DNA of 64,000 nucleotides from Tamarix chinensis (GCA_030549775.1 CM060173.1:35972110-36036109), one strand, 5' to 3'; shown: positions 23,180 to 37,474, counted from the first letter of the stretch. The notes: generated by a model not told the origin, from the sequence alone. Numbers and translations are program-made.

Positions 23180-26100
23180 TATAACACTCCTAATTTTTTA
23201 ACTAGAAAATTTTATTTCTTTGATAATGTAAAAGTGTTTGAAAAAATAAAATTGGAGAATGTTACCGTCATATCAATAATGTGAGACGTTTGATTAGCAC
23301 CTAACCCATGGCTAATACAAGGAAAAACGAAACACTGAACAAAAAGATGTATAATCATAATATTAATGCGAAAATATAAGGTAATAAAGGAGAGAACAAT
23401 ATTATAGATAGAATGAGTATGATATTTTATAAAACCAAATATAAAAAAATTAACTCAAGAGTTTAAATAACAAAAAAGACAAAAGCTTCCCAATGCAGTG
23501 GCAACAACACTTCTAAATAGTTAAACTAACTCTTAGGCATAGGCATAAACCTCCAACCCCAAGCAATGGTCCGCAAATGACCCACTTCATCACCCTCAAC
23601 ATACTCTAATTGAGAGTCCTAACCCTAAAAGTCATCATTTTCTCCTCGAACCAAAAGTTATATCATCACAATGATGACACAGGTGCATCATCGGTATAGT
23701 GAAGTATTAATAAAACATACTACATAAAACATGGTGAGGCTTATGCAACACACTAAAGTTACATAATATCATGGTGATATCATATTAGTACAGCTCAACA
23801 CTTAATCTCGAGTAGTAGTATAACAAGATATGCTTGCATGGAAATCATTGAAGTATAAAGATACATTAAATACATTGCAATCCATATAATATAAACCATA
23901 TTAGAATTCCTTCTTTAGTAACCACACAAATTCTAATTAATAAGATAGTTCATTTAGTTGTACCTAGTTCTCCACCATGAACAAAAGTCATGGTAGCATA
24001 AAAAATCACAATGTGATACCACACCCACCATATAAGGTTAAGATACATTGAAGGGACTTTCTTCGTGGATACCACACTCACCATATATCAAGTGCACCTG
24101 CCACAAATTAGGATACCAGACCTACCACACATGGTCAAAATACATCAAGGGGCTTATACTGGGATACCATACCCACAACACCTTGAATGTATCCACCTCA
24201 AGGGCTAAAAATTTAGGATATACACCCGCCTTACTAATGGATAATACAAAGTGACAGGGGCTTGTATAAGGATACCTCACCCACCCGAATTGAACGTCGA
24301 TGCCATGTTGGCCTACCATAGTATATTCATATACCTCAAAGATATGCCCATACCCCTATTGAACACAACCTAAGAGAGAAGAAAATAGGTACTAAGTGAA
24401 AACATAACCATAAGGTGACCCGCCCACTAACTCCCGACAACTACCCTAAGAGCCGAAGAAAAAGGCTTGAATGAAATCTTATACCAATATCATGTATCTT
24501 TAAGTGAAATTACAAATCACAATAACAACCACACACAACCAAATGGGTGTTTCCAAGTGACAATACCAAACACAATTAAATTACATAATTAACAAAATTA
24601 AGTTTTTCCAAGTGATAACACCAAACACATCATGATAGGCCTAAATTGGGTGTTCACCAAATTTAATGAAATTCAAGTCCCATATACCATCATGATAGGC
24701 CTAAAATAAACAAAACTATTTAAAAACAAACTAGGAAGTATTCAGTTAGACCAGTCAATTGGTATGGCTATACCAAGCTTAAACCAAAGCAACACTTGAG
24801 AACCAGCTGACTATTCATGGGAACCAATTGATGGGTTTGGTCCAATCAGTTGATAGATCTAAGTAGAGAGCAACCCATTTTGGCTTATAAAGAAACTAGT
24901 AAATAGTTTTAACTAACCAATCAAATAGCCAAAGAAACCATTCAATCGATTTGGTTCAACCAGTTGATGGGTCTAAGTAGAGACCAAACCATTTTCATCT
25001 ACAGGGAAACCAGTCGATGGATTTGACCAACAGATCAACTATTTATCAAGACTAGTCAATTATTTTATCAAGCCAATCAACTTATCTCGTGAAAAATCGA
25101 TCCAAAACTCCAAAACATTTGACTACTCCACAACTAGTCGATGGGTTCGAGGAATCAATTGACTGGTTTGGGTAAAACATTACCTAGACATAGGATACAC
25201 ACACCAAAATTTACCACACTTTACTATATTAATCCTAGCATGCTTCTATGTCATCACACACATACAAATACAATTTGCACAAATATAATCACATGGATAC
25301 ATGATAATGTATATATTCAAATGAATCATGCTCAATTTTCCAACTTATGCATATAATCAGGGAAATCCAATAATGCTAAATTAGGAATAATGATAAAACA
25401 TGCTTGTACTATATAATACAAATTAGTTCATGCTCACATATGCACCAAACACATGGAACCCCAATAAACTATATAACCCCATTTATGTTAAAGATAAGAA
25501 TGTCTTCCCTTGACGCAATTATTCTAGCACAAAAGCTCTTACTTAATGGCTATCTAACAAAACCTCAATTCCTAAGAGAATCAAAGTTTAAACTATTAAA
25601 TTCATTTCGAAAATGTTACTGAAATCATGGAAAAATCAAAAGAAGAGAACAACACAAAATACCACCTTTTCTCAAAAATAGAGTGTCAAAGAAAGAGCTA
25701 AAATCTTCAACCTTCCTCAAACTTAATTATTCCTTAATTAATCAAAGTAAAAGAGAACTAAAACTAAGATTAGAAGAAGAAAATGACTATAACGGTCATA
25801 GAAAGAAAGGAGAGAACGAGTTCAAATCTTTATTTTTTTCTTAGTAGAGAGGGGAAAGGGAAAAATAAAAAGATTTTCAACACTTGGCACTATTTTCACC
25901 AAGAAAAGGGAGAAAAGAGCAAGAAAAATAAGTGAGGAATAGATAAAAAAAATGAAATATATAGAGTTAAGGTTGGGTCAACATTCACATGAGAGAGGGA
26001 GATACAATTGGTAAGGTTGAGTGTGGGTAACGAAGAAGTGAGATATGACTTAATGGGATGATAGGGTTGAGTGTAATCAAGAATGAGCATGGTAGTGGGT

Positions 26101-26604
26101 TGGTGAGTAAGGAGATGGTGCACAAAGTCAATCTCGCTCCCCAACTGCCATAAGAGAGAGGAAAATGTGAGGAAGAAGATAGAAGGTAAGACTTGGCTCA
26201 AAAGTGCTTTATAAAAAAGCAAATTAGGCTAATTAAAATTATGTAATGATTCAAATAATGTGAAAATAATCCCATAACACTAAAACATGCTTATTAGCAT
26301 AGTTAGACTCTAATAAAAAAAATTATAAACATGAGAGAGAAATTTAAATCTAAATTAGAAATGAAACTGAAATCATAGGACAACCAGTCAATTGGTTTGG
26401 GCAAACCATTCGACTAGCTTGTTGAGAACAAAAATGTCAATTACTTAGTGTACTACTCCATTGGTTATGTAAACCAGTAGATATGTACACTTTAAATTCA
26501 CACTTTTATTAGAATTTTAATCCTAATCTAAATCTAAAACTAATTTATTTTATATCAACATAATTTTAAACACATTTTGAAGGACTTTAGGATAGGGTAT
26601 TACA
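23180..26604 (-). mobile_element. Antisense solo LTR, family B (B2), duplication ATTAT
   Basis: On the plus strand it runs from TATAACACTCC to GGGTATTACA. ATTAT precedes it (23175-23179) and follows it (26605-26609). The 3.4 kb body lacks any retroviral gene. It contains the B hallmarks: GTCATGGTAGC, GGGATACC...CCCACC phrases, repeated AACCAGTCGATGGGTTTGG-like motifs near 24740-25160, and a purine-rich tract near 25880-26200. Short frames inside are incidental. It sits within the 5' LTR of C and so is younger than C. Confidence 0.85.
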
Positions 26605-27270
26605 ATTATTTTGGTAGGGTCATTGTGTACACTACTCTTGTTATTACATGTTAGTACATGTATTATCTTAAGTTTACACATAAGATTTTTTTTGTTGTAC
26701 TGTGTGAACATGGTTTTCTATGAGTATGCTAAGGTTTATGCATAAGATGTTGCCTATAAAAGCGTGATTATCTATTATGGTGGCTCTATGCCCTCGTGGT
26801 GCACCATGTTAGGTTATTGTCATGTTGTTATTATGTGAGTATGTTTTATTTAGCATGATATTTACTCAAGGGTAGATATTTTTACTCAATACTTTTATAC
26901 TAAATAATTAGTTTTCAACAATAGTGATGTAGGTAACCTAGATACTATTAGAGCTTGAATTGAAGTCAGAAAGTAAGTTTTTTTGTGTTTTTTCCCGTTT
27001 TTGAAGTTTCTAGTTTTGGTTCTAATTAGTGTGATTCAACTTTGGAAACATAAATAAAGATTTTTCAATGTAAAGAGTTTTACGTTGTAACACTGTTCTT
27101 GTTGTTTAATGATTTTTTTAAAACTTGGCCATATATTTATTGTAGGATATGTTAATGCATGCACCTCTTCTCATGATAAATGTGGCGGTAACATTCCTTA
27201 TTTTTTCTTTTAGCTTCCACATTGTACTTTAAAAATGAAATTTTAAGGTAAAAAAATTGGGGGTGTTAAA
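26605..27270 (+). mobile_element. 5' LTR of gypsy element C, terminal part
   Basis: It contains the terminal LTR phrase AATGTGGCGGTAACATTCC and ends GGGGGTGTTAAA at 27270, where the usual CA is decayed to AA. It is followed after seven bases by a primer-binding site, which fixes the LTR edge. Confidence 0.75.
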
Positions 27271-27277
27271 TACAAGT

Positions 27278-27289
27278 TGGCATTAGAGC
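27278..27289 (+). other. Primer-binding site of element C (tRNA-iMet type)
   Basis: TGGCATTAGAGC matches the plant initiator-tRNA(Met) primer-binding consensus TGGTATCAGAGC except for two transitions. It lies just downstream of the LTR end at 27270. Confidence 0.75.
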
Positions 27290-27411
27290 TTTTGGTTTTT
27301 TAGTTTAAGTTTTCATGACCTTAAGTGTTTAAATATCTTCTCTCTAATTTTGTGACAACCCTATATTACACTTGTGAATATTATGAGTTGGGAAATTTCT
27401 TATCTAATTTT

Positions 27412-29250
27412 TAGTTCATGAGGTGAAGAGTTTTCATGGTTTAGCAAGTTTTTATAGAAGATTCATTAAGGATTTTTCAAATATTGCTGCACTAATAACA
27501 TAACTCATAAAGAAGGGTGAACTTAATTGGAGTGAGGATATAAATAAATCCTTCAAAACTTTGAAAAACAAGCTTGTAATGCACTAATATTATCTTTACA
27601 TGACTTTGAGGTTATAAGTGATGCATGTAGGGTATTGATAGGAGGTGTACTATCACAAAAAAAAAATAGGTTATTGCATTTTTTTTAGTGAGAAATTAAT
27701 TGAAATTTTTTTGAATTATTCAACATATAATAAAGAATTCTATGCCATCATAAAAAGTCTAGAAATATGGAGCCATTACTTAAGACCTAACCTATTTGTT
27801 TTACATTCGGACTACAAAAGTTTAAAATATTTGCATAGGTAGAAGAAGAATCATCCTAGGTATACCAAATAGGTTAGTTTCTTAGGTGTTTTATGTCAAA
27901 GAATTTGATGGTAACGAAAATGTCATGGAAGATGCTTTATATAGAAAATCCATGATATTAGTTATGTTGTATATTAATTTTTTAGGTTTTGAAACGTTAA
28001 AGGAATCGTATGTTAAAGATGAAGATTTTGTTGACATCTATAATGCATGTAAAAAGAATAATAGTTATGGTAATTATGTGCTACAAGATGACTTTCTTTT
28101 CAAACTTAATAAGTTGTGTATACCTCGTTCTAGTGTACATGATTTACTTATTAAGGAAGTACATGAGAGGGGTATAGCTGATCATTTTGGAGTTCATAAA
28201 ATCATGAAAATATTACAAGAAAACTTCTATTAGACACGAATAATAAAATGAGTATAAACTATTATTGGGAGGTGTGTGATTTGTTAAAAGGGTAAAAATT
28301 TCTTCCATAAAGATTTATATACTCCTTTACTAGTTCCTAATCAACCTTGGAAAAGTATTAGTATGGATTTTATGTTGGGCTTACCATGAACATAAAGGGA
28401 AAATGATTATATTCTAGTGGTAGTAAATAGGTTCTCTAAAATAGCACATTTCATACCTTATAACAAAAATGATAATGCAACTTATGTAGTAGATTTATAT
28501 TTCTAAGAGATAATAAGGTTACATATAGTTCCTAAAAGTATAATGTCAGATAGAGATGTGAAATTCTTGAGCTACTTTTGGAAGGCATTTTAGCATATAT
28601 TAGGTACTAAGTTGTTGTTTAGTACTTATCATTATCTACAAATAAATGGTCAAACTAAAGTAACTAATAGAACTTTAGGAACTTGACTGTGGGGATTAGT
28701 TAATAAGAATACTGAGGTATAAAACTTACACATGTTGAATTTACACATAATAGGAGTCCTTCAAGTACAACTCATTCGATTCATTTTGAAGTTGTCTATG
28801 GGGTTAATCCTTATTTACCTATTGATATGTTGTCATTAAAAAGAAGAGATATTAAGAATTATGATGCCAAGGAAATAATTAGATTCTTTAAAGAAATTCA
28901 TGAACAAATTAAAAACAACATAGAAAAATCTAGTGCCAAATATCAAACTCAAGCAAACAAAAACTGATTTCAAAAAGTGTTTTTACTAGGAGATTTAGTA
29001 TAGTTTTATTTAAGAAAATAAAGATTTCCAAACTTATGCTAAAAGCTTATGGGCCATTTAAAATCTTAATAAATTTTGGAAATAATGCATGCGAACTAGA
29101 ATTATCTGAACATTATGGAGGAATATCTAGGACTTTTAACATCGGTCATTTATCTTCTTACTATAATGATGTTAATTTAAGGAAAAATTCTTCTTTACAA
29201 GGGAATACTAATGTAAGAGCATCTCAATCTCAATCTCAATCTTACTCTTA
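27412..29250 (+). pseudogene. pol: Ty3/gypsy pol remnant: RT tail, RNase H, integrase
   Basis: In order: the reverse-transcriptase C-terminal end (27412-27495, [17 protein letters not shown]); RNase H (27500-27842, including SEKL, YNKEFYAI and LHSDYKSLKYL); the integrase H2C2 zinc-binding region (27886-28233); the integrase core (28320-28700) with ISMDF and IMSDRDVKF; and a C-terminal region (29036-29250) ending near LRKNSSLQG, the usual gypsy pol ending. In-frame stops and shifts occur throughout, for example the Trp-to-stop at about 27870. The third catalytic integrase residue is Lys (28657-28659) where Glu is expected. Gag, protease and most of RT are absent, because the primer-binding site lies only about 120 bp upstream. 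This is a dead, internally deleted copy. Confidence 0.9.
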
Positions 29251-30119
29251 AAAGGATTAAGAATAATAATTAGTATACTTAGAAATGGAACCCATTGTCC
29301 TTAAAATTTATAATGCTTCTAATACATTGTTAAGTAACTCTTGTAAGTATTATATATGTTTTCAAGAAGTTCAAGCCATTGAATATCTTTGATGTGCAAG
29401 ACTATGGCATTATGAGAATTATAAATTTGTATGAAATACAAGGCTACAAGACACAAAGTTTGATTATATATGTTAATTTAATGTATTACATATTTCGAGT
29501 TTGTGTAGCTTTGATATAGTGTTGTAATTCTTATAAAATATCATTATAATTAATATGGGCTTATTAATGAAATTCCTGCATTTTCACATATTTATATATA
29601 TTGCCTGCTTGATCATCATATAGAATGAGAATTAATGAAATATTTTTCGAATAGAAAATCAACGCTAAGAGACAGTGGTTGATCTTCTTCTTCTCTTCTT
29701 CTTCAAGTGAGGGTATTGGAGAGTTGTAGAGAGTTCTTTAGAGGAATAGAAGATTTACCTATAGAATGTTATTGATATTAGAGTAGATCATTACCAAAAT
29801 TCGACTAATATAGTGAGTTATAAACCACCACAAATTGACATCAAAGGAATCTTGCAAAGACTTTTGTTACTTTTGGATTGAGAAAAAAGTTCCCAGAGTA
29901 TAAAAGATTGTTTGTTGATGATCTTCCACATCAGGAATGTTTAAAGGTCATAATTAGTGTAGTAGATTAAACCTATAGGAATAGTTTTGAGATGTTTAAT
30001 TTTATTATTGAGAAATGGATATTGATGGTAAAAGTAAGAGAAGTGTTAGTTTTGATCAGTTAGTTTTTTCATTCTTTTTAGACTCAGGGGACGAAGTCTC
30101 TTTTTAAAGGGGTTAGTGG
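29251..30119 (+). other. Non-coding region of element C with polypurine tract
   Basis: No gene is visible. The region ends with GACTCAGGGGACGAAG (30081-30096) and then AAAGGGGTTAGTGG, a typical gypsy polypurine tract immediately before the 3' LTR. TGATATTAGAGT at 29773-29784 resembles another initiator-tRNA primer-binding site (three transitions) and hints at a second deleted element here. Bases 29300-29770 hold nothing recognisable. Confidence 0.55.
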
Positions 30120-31681
30120 TGTAATAACCCAATATTTTTGAAAACTTAAATTATCTAGGATAGGTATCGGTGAAGAATAAATTTCCTTAGTTTAGTCATT
30201 TATGAAATCTTTGTAGAGTTTTGAAACCTTAGCTATAATTTCATAATATTTCATTTAAGACTCATTGTCCTTTTTCTTACACATTTGTGTTCTACGAGAC
30301 TTACAAGCCACTTTTTACCCCCAAACCATTTCCAAATTCTTATTTTGTGTGGATATATGATATTCTCATAAATTTCTGAGTCTTCTTAGATTTTTCAAAA
30401 CGTGAAACCAAGTTGTTGACAAAAAAGACACTATTTATCCCTTGATTGGACTTGTTTCACTATTTTGAGCCCTATTACACCCTTTTTGCATATCAAATTT
30501 TCAAAAAACTTTAGGGATCATCTTATTTTTAGTATTTTAAGCTTTTCATAACTTAAAAATAGTGCATAACTATTTTCATAATTTTGGGCCAAAATTGATA
30601 TTATTGGATGTATATACATTATCAAATCCAACTTTTCTCTGTGCATTAACACTCTAAATTTATGAAACTTGATCACAACCACCCATTTGTGATAAGAGCA
30701 AATTGTGGCCTTTAATATTTTTTTCCTCCCTCACTTCTACTACCTACCACCCTCCTTCCTTGATATTTTACACAAAATATATAAATATATAAATATACTT
30801 AATAATTAAGTTTTTACTACATTAATTATTTACCCTTTTACACTTGTTTGTTTTATCATGATCTATTCTCCTTTCCTTCTAAGCACCAAAACCTTATCCT
30901 CTTCTTCTCCCTTCCATTTGTGAGCTTACATGGCTAATGCCACCATTGTTGAAGCTTAATTAAGCTTCCAAATTTCAAGGATAATCCTTTTTATTTAATT
31001 CATTCTGATTTGATTATAACTTGTAAGCTTGTTTCCCTAATACTTTCTCTGATTGGTAAAGATTGTATTTTACCATTTCCTTAATGAATTAAGGATTTTT
31101 ATCCTTTTAGTGTTTGATGAAATTGATTATACCATGTTGTAGATGGAATTTTGTGGATGATTTCTTATATATAGCATGCTTTGATTTGGGTATGTTTGGA
31201 TGCTCTATTTTCTTGTTGAAAATCATGAAAGTTTAGATGTTCTTTATTTTCTTCACGATATTCAAAATGTTATTGGCTAATCATGCCCTACTTACCTTGA
31301 GTTATATTTCATTTGAGGCTAATCATCTTTATGACAAATATTTTCACTAAATTAAATAATTAATCCAAAAATGACATTTTTAGAATACTTAGGGGTTGAT
31401 TTAATCATTGACATGGACTACATGAACAGTAAATTAGAGTGAATAGTAATTATCCATGAATTGTAACTTTTGGTAATAAATTTTTTTGTGGTTTTATTTT
31501 TAAACTTCTTCATGTAAAATTATATTTTTCTTTCATCTATAAATAGTAATTTTAAACAAAATTGACGCAGGATCATGTTTTGACCTGGTTATGTTAATTA
31601 TATCCATAATTTTTGCTAAGTTTGGTCTTACTGGGAAAAGGTGATTTTTAGTGTTTTTATCATCATTTGGGATTATCTAAA
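30120..31681 (+). mobile_element. 3' LTR of gypsy element C, first part
   Basis: It starts TGTAATAACCC directly after the polypurine tract and runs to CTAAA at 31677-31681, where LTR A-d is inserted. From about 31119 it matches 21600 onward in the 5' LTR. Confidence 0.7.
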
Positions 31682-33669
31682 TAAACTGCCCCGAAATTTT
31701 TAATTTAAAAAATTATAGTTAAATAAGATTTTATTAGATAAATTAATTAAATAAATTATTTTTATTAAGATAAAAGGAAATTAATTAGGGCAAATCAAGA
31801 AGGAATTTATAAGTATTTTAATTAGGAGAAATTTAGGTATTTTAACTAATTAAGTATTTTATTTTGGAAATTAATTAAATAAATTATTTTATTTAAAATA
31901 AGAAGGAGAAAATAGTTCCAAATTAATATTAATTTTATAAATAATTTAATTGGAGAAAATTAGGGTGTTTTGCTAATTAAAATGGAATTTATGAAAAATC
32001 TTTTCAAAAAACCTAAATTAGCATAAAAAGGGATTTAAATATTATTTTATTTAAATATTATTATTTTTAAATATCCTAAATATTTTAATTAATTTAAATA
32101 CCCAACCTAATTATTTTTCTCTTTTCCTTTTTTCTTTTTCTTTCTTCTTTTTCTTTTCTTTTTCTCCTTTTCTCTTTCTTTCTTCTTCTTTTCTTTTTCT
32201 TCTCCTTCCCGACCTAGGCTAGCCTAGTGGCCCAAGTCCTCCTTTCCCTCCTTCCTTACTCTCGCTGCTGCCCAGCCCGTGCAGCCGACTGCCTTCCCTT
32301 CCCCTCTTGCGCAACACTTTCCTTCTTTTGCTATTTAAACGCTGCATTTTTCCCCCGTTTTAATGATCGTCACCCGGCCGTTCTCCCTCTTCTTTTCTTT
32401 CTTTCTTTCTTTTCTTCCCTAAACCGTCGGTCCGCCCCCACCTTTTCTTCCTTCTTTCTTCTTCCCCTTCCTCTCGTCGACCACTTGCCATTTCCGTCGA
32501 CCTGCACCTCCGAGATTAACGCCGCCAACCTCACCGTTTGACCAGTCATTCTCCCTCTCTCATCTCCCACTGAACCGTCGACCTTTTCACCCAACCAAAT
32601 CTCCCCTATTCTCGCACGTTTTTTGAAATGCCCCAAAAATTTCTCATTTTAAATATTATATTTAAATGAGGTTTTATTATAAAAATTAATTAAATAAATT
32701 ATTTTTATTAAAATAAAAGGGAATTAATTAGGGTTATTTAAGAAGAAAATAATAAATAATTTTTATTAGAAAAGTTTTGGTATTTTAGCTAATTAAGGAT
32801 TTTATTTTGGAAATTAATTAAATTAATTATTTTATTTAAAATAAGAGAAGAAAATAGTTCCAAACTAATATAAGTTTTTTAAATAATTTAATTGAAGAAA
32901 ATTAGAGTGATTTGCTAATTAAAATGAAATTTATGGAAAATCTTTTAAAAATCCTAATTTAGCCTAAAAGGGATTTAAATATTATTTTATTTAAATATTA
33001 TTATTTTTAACTATCCCAAATATTTTAATTAATTTATTTAATCCAACCCTTCTATTTTTATTTTTCCCTTTTTTTCCTTTTTCCTTTTCTTTCTTCCTTT
33101 TTCTTTCTTTTTCTTTCTTCTTCTTTTCTTTTCTTTTTCCCCTCCCCCGAACTGGGCTTGGACCGCGGCGCAATTCTCCTTTCCCCTTCTTCCTTCTTCG
33201 ATGCAGCCGTCGCCCTTCTTTGTCCCTCTCTGCACTGTGCTTCATTCTTTATTTATCTGAAACTTTGCGTTTTGATTGAACTTTTGTTTATCCGTCGCAC
33301 CTGAACACTCGATCTCCTCTTCTTTTCTTTCTTTCTTTTCTACCCCGAACCGCCTGATCCATTCCCCCATCTTCTTCTTCCTTCGCACCTGATACCCCAA
33401 CGACCTGCAACATCGTCGCCGCCTGTCCGAGGCTCCCACAGCCAATCTCGCTCCTTTGACTGGCCTTTTCCTTCCTTTCTCTTCCCCTTTGTTTCGACAA
33501 CCCATTGACCCAAACCGCTTCTCCCATTTATCTCGCGATTCCCCCCTTTTCTTGCGCATTACCCTTGCCTCGTTTTGACTCCCACCGGCCAACCTTGCCG
33601 CTAGTAACCATAACCCTACCTACCTTACCCCATAGCTGACCCACATAACCCTAAAATCCCTTCTAAAAT

Positions 33670-33681
33670 CTATAAATATCC
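33670..33681 (+). promoter_or_regulatory. TATA box of A-e
   Basis: CTATAAATATCC is followed by CTCGTAAG, matching the position and context of the A-c TATA box (CTATAAATACCCTCGTAAG). Confidence 0.6.
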
Positions 33682-34339
33682 TCGTAAGATACCTTGTATC
33701 GAGCTTTTAATTCCTGCCCAGAATTTCCCAACCTTACCACGTCCGCCCCTTCAGACACCATTTCTCCTACCTTCGGCCAATACCGCCACCCACTCCTCCT
33801 ACCAAACTCTTCCTTGCACTGCCCTCTAGCTAACCAAATGTCTCATATCCCTCAATTCGTCCTGCATAAGCCACCCTGACTGTGCAAAGTAGCCTTCCCG
33901 ATCAACCCTATTTTCTGTCTCCGCCACCCTTCGAACCACCATTACACGCTGCTTCCGCCACTTTTTTCTCCTCCTATTCTCTTCTGCGGACCATCCTCTA
34001 TCTCCCCTACCTTTCTTTTCCTCTTCCTCCCTCTCCTCCTCTCTTTCTCTCCTTCTTCCCCATTCAGCCACCGCCGCCGCCGCCATGCGCCGCCACCATC
34101 ATTATGTTCCTCTCCTTCTGGGCAACCATAATCACCCTTATTTCCACCTTCATTCTCCCTATCTTTTCCCAACATTCGACTTTTTCCCTTTTCTTCCCTT
34201 TTTCCAGCCACCACCGCCGCCGCCGTGCACCATCGCTGGTGTCGCCTATCCCCACCAGCCTAAGGTTGAACCCTAAACCCTCTGAACCCTTCTCCCTATT
34301 TTTATAAGCCTTAATTTATTTTATTTCATTTATTTTAAT

Positions 34340-34660
34340 ATAAATACTATTATTATTATTTATATTTTTAATATGTATTATTATTAGTAGTAGTATTAAT
34401 ATTTTGATTATTATTTCTGTTGAGGACTGAAACCCTATTGTATTTTTAATTTGATTTTATTATTCTTCTTCTTATTATTTCTATTATTACTATTATTAAT
34501 ATTAATATGTTATTATTATTATTATAATTATTTTTATTTTTACTATTTTAAATTACTACTATTATTATTCCATTATTATTGTTACAACTACTTTACTATT
34601 AGTTTTGCTATTATTATTATTATTATTCTTATTGTTGTTGTTGTTGTTGTTGTTATTTTG
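34340..34660. repeat. Trinucleotide-rich tract of A-e
   Basis: Degenerate ATT/TTA units end in a GTT run (34632-34654). The poly-aromatic/aliphatic frame across it is an artefact. Confidence 0.75.
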
Positions 34661-35279
34661 GTAAAGGGGCCGAAGCCCTTATTTCACTATGTTTTTGAGT
34701 AATGCCCTTTTTATTATTATTATTACTATTTTTACTATTCTTGTTCATATTAATATTGATATTATTTTTAGTATTTTTGGTATTTTATCAAAAGCCTAGT
34801 CTTAGAATAAGTTAGTATTTAATAGTATTTTTGGTAGGAGGGAATCTAATTTTAGCTTTTCCCTCATAATAAGTGAGACCAGTCAAAGCCCTAAGGAGGC
34901 GTAGGAGCGTGCTCCAAGACCGATGTCATTTTAGGTAAGGGGTTACTAAGGCCTATTGTGTGTTGATGTGCATTATATGCTTTGTATGATATGCATCCTA
35001 TATTTATTAATGTAATTATTTCATATATGGTATAACGTCGAGTTGAAGTATGTATTTGGTATGGCATGGGTACTATATATGATGAAATATTGTGGTATGT
35101 GATGATATGTGTTGTGACCCTATAAAACATGTATGTGAGGATGTATAAAAGTGGTATTGTGTGGGAAAAATGTTGAAAATGGAAAATGGGAAGTAAGTTG
35201 ACTAAAGGGGAAATTATTTGACCTAAGTATTTTAGTGATCTATAAGTGGAGGAATAAAATGGGGAATTTAGAGTTTCGT

Positions 35280-35900
35280 GTGGAAAAATCTAATTTATGG
35301 TTTCGTGTGGAAGAATCTAATTTATGATTTTGTATGGGAGAATCTAATTTATGTTTTTATAAGGGAGAATCTAATTTATGGTTTTGTGTGGGAGAATATA
35401 ACTTACAGTTTCTTATAGGAGAATCTAATTTATGGTTTTGTAAGGGAGAATCTAATTTATGGTTTGTATGGAAGAGTCTAATTTATGGTGTTATGTGGGA
35501 GAATCTAATTTATTATGTTGTATGGGAGAATGTAATTTATGATGTTGTATGGGAGAATCTAATTTAGGGTTTTATATGGGAGAATCTAATTTATGGTATT
35601 GTATGGGAGAATCTAATTTAGGGTTTCGTATGAATGAATCTTTGGTTTTATATGGTTTGAATTTAGGGTTTGGTAAAGATGAATATTTGGTTTTATATGG
35701 TTTGAATTTAGGGTTTGGTATGGATGAATCTTTGGGTCTTATATGGTTTGAATCTAGGGTTTGGTATGGATGAATCTTTGGTTTTGTGTGGATTGAATTT
35801 AGGGTTGGTAAAGATGAATCTTCGGTTTGGTATGGATTGAATTTAGGGTTTGGTATGGATGAATCTTTGGGTTTTATATGGTTTGGATATAGGTTTTTGT
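35280..35900. repeat. A-e minisatellite
   Basis: Roughly a dozen units of about 28 bp carry the core GGGAGAATCTAATTTATGG. They are followed by GAATCTTTGG...GGTTTGAATTTAGGG units. The repetitive G-E-S-N-L-type frame at 35334-35773 is translation of this array. Confidence 0.8.
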
Positions 35901-37463
35901 ATGGTGCATGGTGGTATTAGGGTTTTCATGGTGGTATTATGGTGGTATTAGGGTTTGTATGGTGGTATTAATGGTTGCATGGTGGTATTAGAGTTTGCAT
36001 GGTGGTATTAGGGTTGGCATGCGATGTATAACGACTGCATGTGAGTGAAATTTACGTATGGAACGTTGGTTTGGGATGTGAGGAAAGTAATGTAAGCATT
36101 GTTTGGGTGGTTGAACACTTTGGATGGACATTAGTACGTGAAGCAATATAAGGGTACGTAGGAGACTAAGCTAAGGTTTTTGTGAACAATTAGGGTTTGT
36201 GGTGATGAAGTGTAATTATGAGAATGGTATTTATGATTTATGATGTGTGAAGTGTAAAGGGAGTAATTCATGCATGTCTAGGGTGAAAGCCTTTTAATAA
36301 GATACTTAAAATATTAATTACGTAAAGTGGAAGATGTTGAGCTGGGTCCAGACCGATCCACGGGCATAAAATAGTGGTAGGGTATGTTCCCCTCGTGACC
36401 GATCCACCAGCTATAATAGTGGAAGATCTCGAGCTCAACAAAAATCAAACCCTATAGTTGCTAAGACATGGGAAAGATACTAATTACTTACAGTGGAACA
36501 CCGTATGAGAAGGGGCCAGACCGATCCACCGACAACAAAATAGTGGGGTTTCCGTACTCGTGTGGACTTGATAAAGAACATGGTGTGAATTAATTTCTAA
36601 TAAAAGAGTAATTAAATAATTAATATGTAATAAGTATGTACTTTATGTGTGGCCTTGATCATTTATAAGTGGTATAATTTCTTCATGACCTTATGTACTA
36701 TATGTATGGGTTTGAAAGTGTAAGTTGAGTATTGTTTTGCATGATTCTATATACTTATGTGTTGGTCTTAGTGCTCAGTTACCTTACTCAGTACGTAGCG
36801 TACTAATCACCCTTTTCATGAGTGCTGCTCATTCCCACGAGTAGTATGCCCTTCTGACTTTGTGCAGGTGGGTGAGACATCAGTAGGGGGTAAGGGTTGA
36901 GCATGTTTTGGTTCCAAGTTCGAGAGAGTTGTGGCCATATTTCAGTCTTTATGTGATTCTATTTCCCTTTGTTATTTCTTTTGTATCGGATATATCTTTT
37001 TTAATTTATTACCTTGTATTGAGTTTTCTAGATGAAGCTTTTATCTTATGAAAGTATTATTTCTTCTTTTTTCTGGAATTTTAACCATGTACTCTGATTC
37101 ATGATTCTTTTACTTGTACTCTGATTTTTTATGTATGATTCTTTCTAGTTCTTTTTATGAATTCTTGGTTTGACTTTAATGTTTATCTTTTTAGCCTTAG
37201 CACTTGGTACAGGAACGGTCGGAGAGAACTGGTCCGGTACTAAGTGTGGCGGTAATATCCCCAGAATTCACGGGTTTTCATTTAAAATTCTTTTGCTTTA
37301 AAAAAAAGTAGTGAATTTTGGGGTGTTACATTTTTCCCCTCTCCCAACCAGCCACTACCTTGCCCCGTTTTGATTTCACCGGCCAAACAACGTCGCTGGT
37401 GAGCCCTAACTGACCTACCTCAATTTTCTTGTCCTTCCTTTGAACTTATCCCTCTCCATAACT

Positions 37464-37474
37464 CTATAAATACC
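37464..37474 (+). promoter_or_regulatory. TATA box of A-d
   Basis: CTATAAATACC lies at the conserved LTR position in the right part of A-d, in the same context as A-c and A-e. Confidence 0.55.

Larger units (their letters stand above)
32624..37330 (+). mobile_element. Solo LTR of family A (A-e), 4.7 kb, duplication TTTTT
   Basis: It starts TGAAATGCCCC and ends TTTTGGGGTGTTACA. TTTTT precedes it (32619-32623) and follows it (37331-37335). The interrupted A-d sequence reads on across the site in the C/T-rich leader segment. The internal order is the same as in A-c. Being inside A-d, which is inside C, it is the youngest of the three. Confidence 0.9.
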
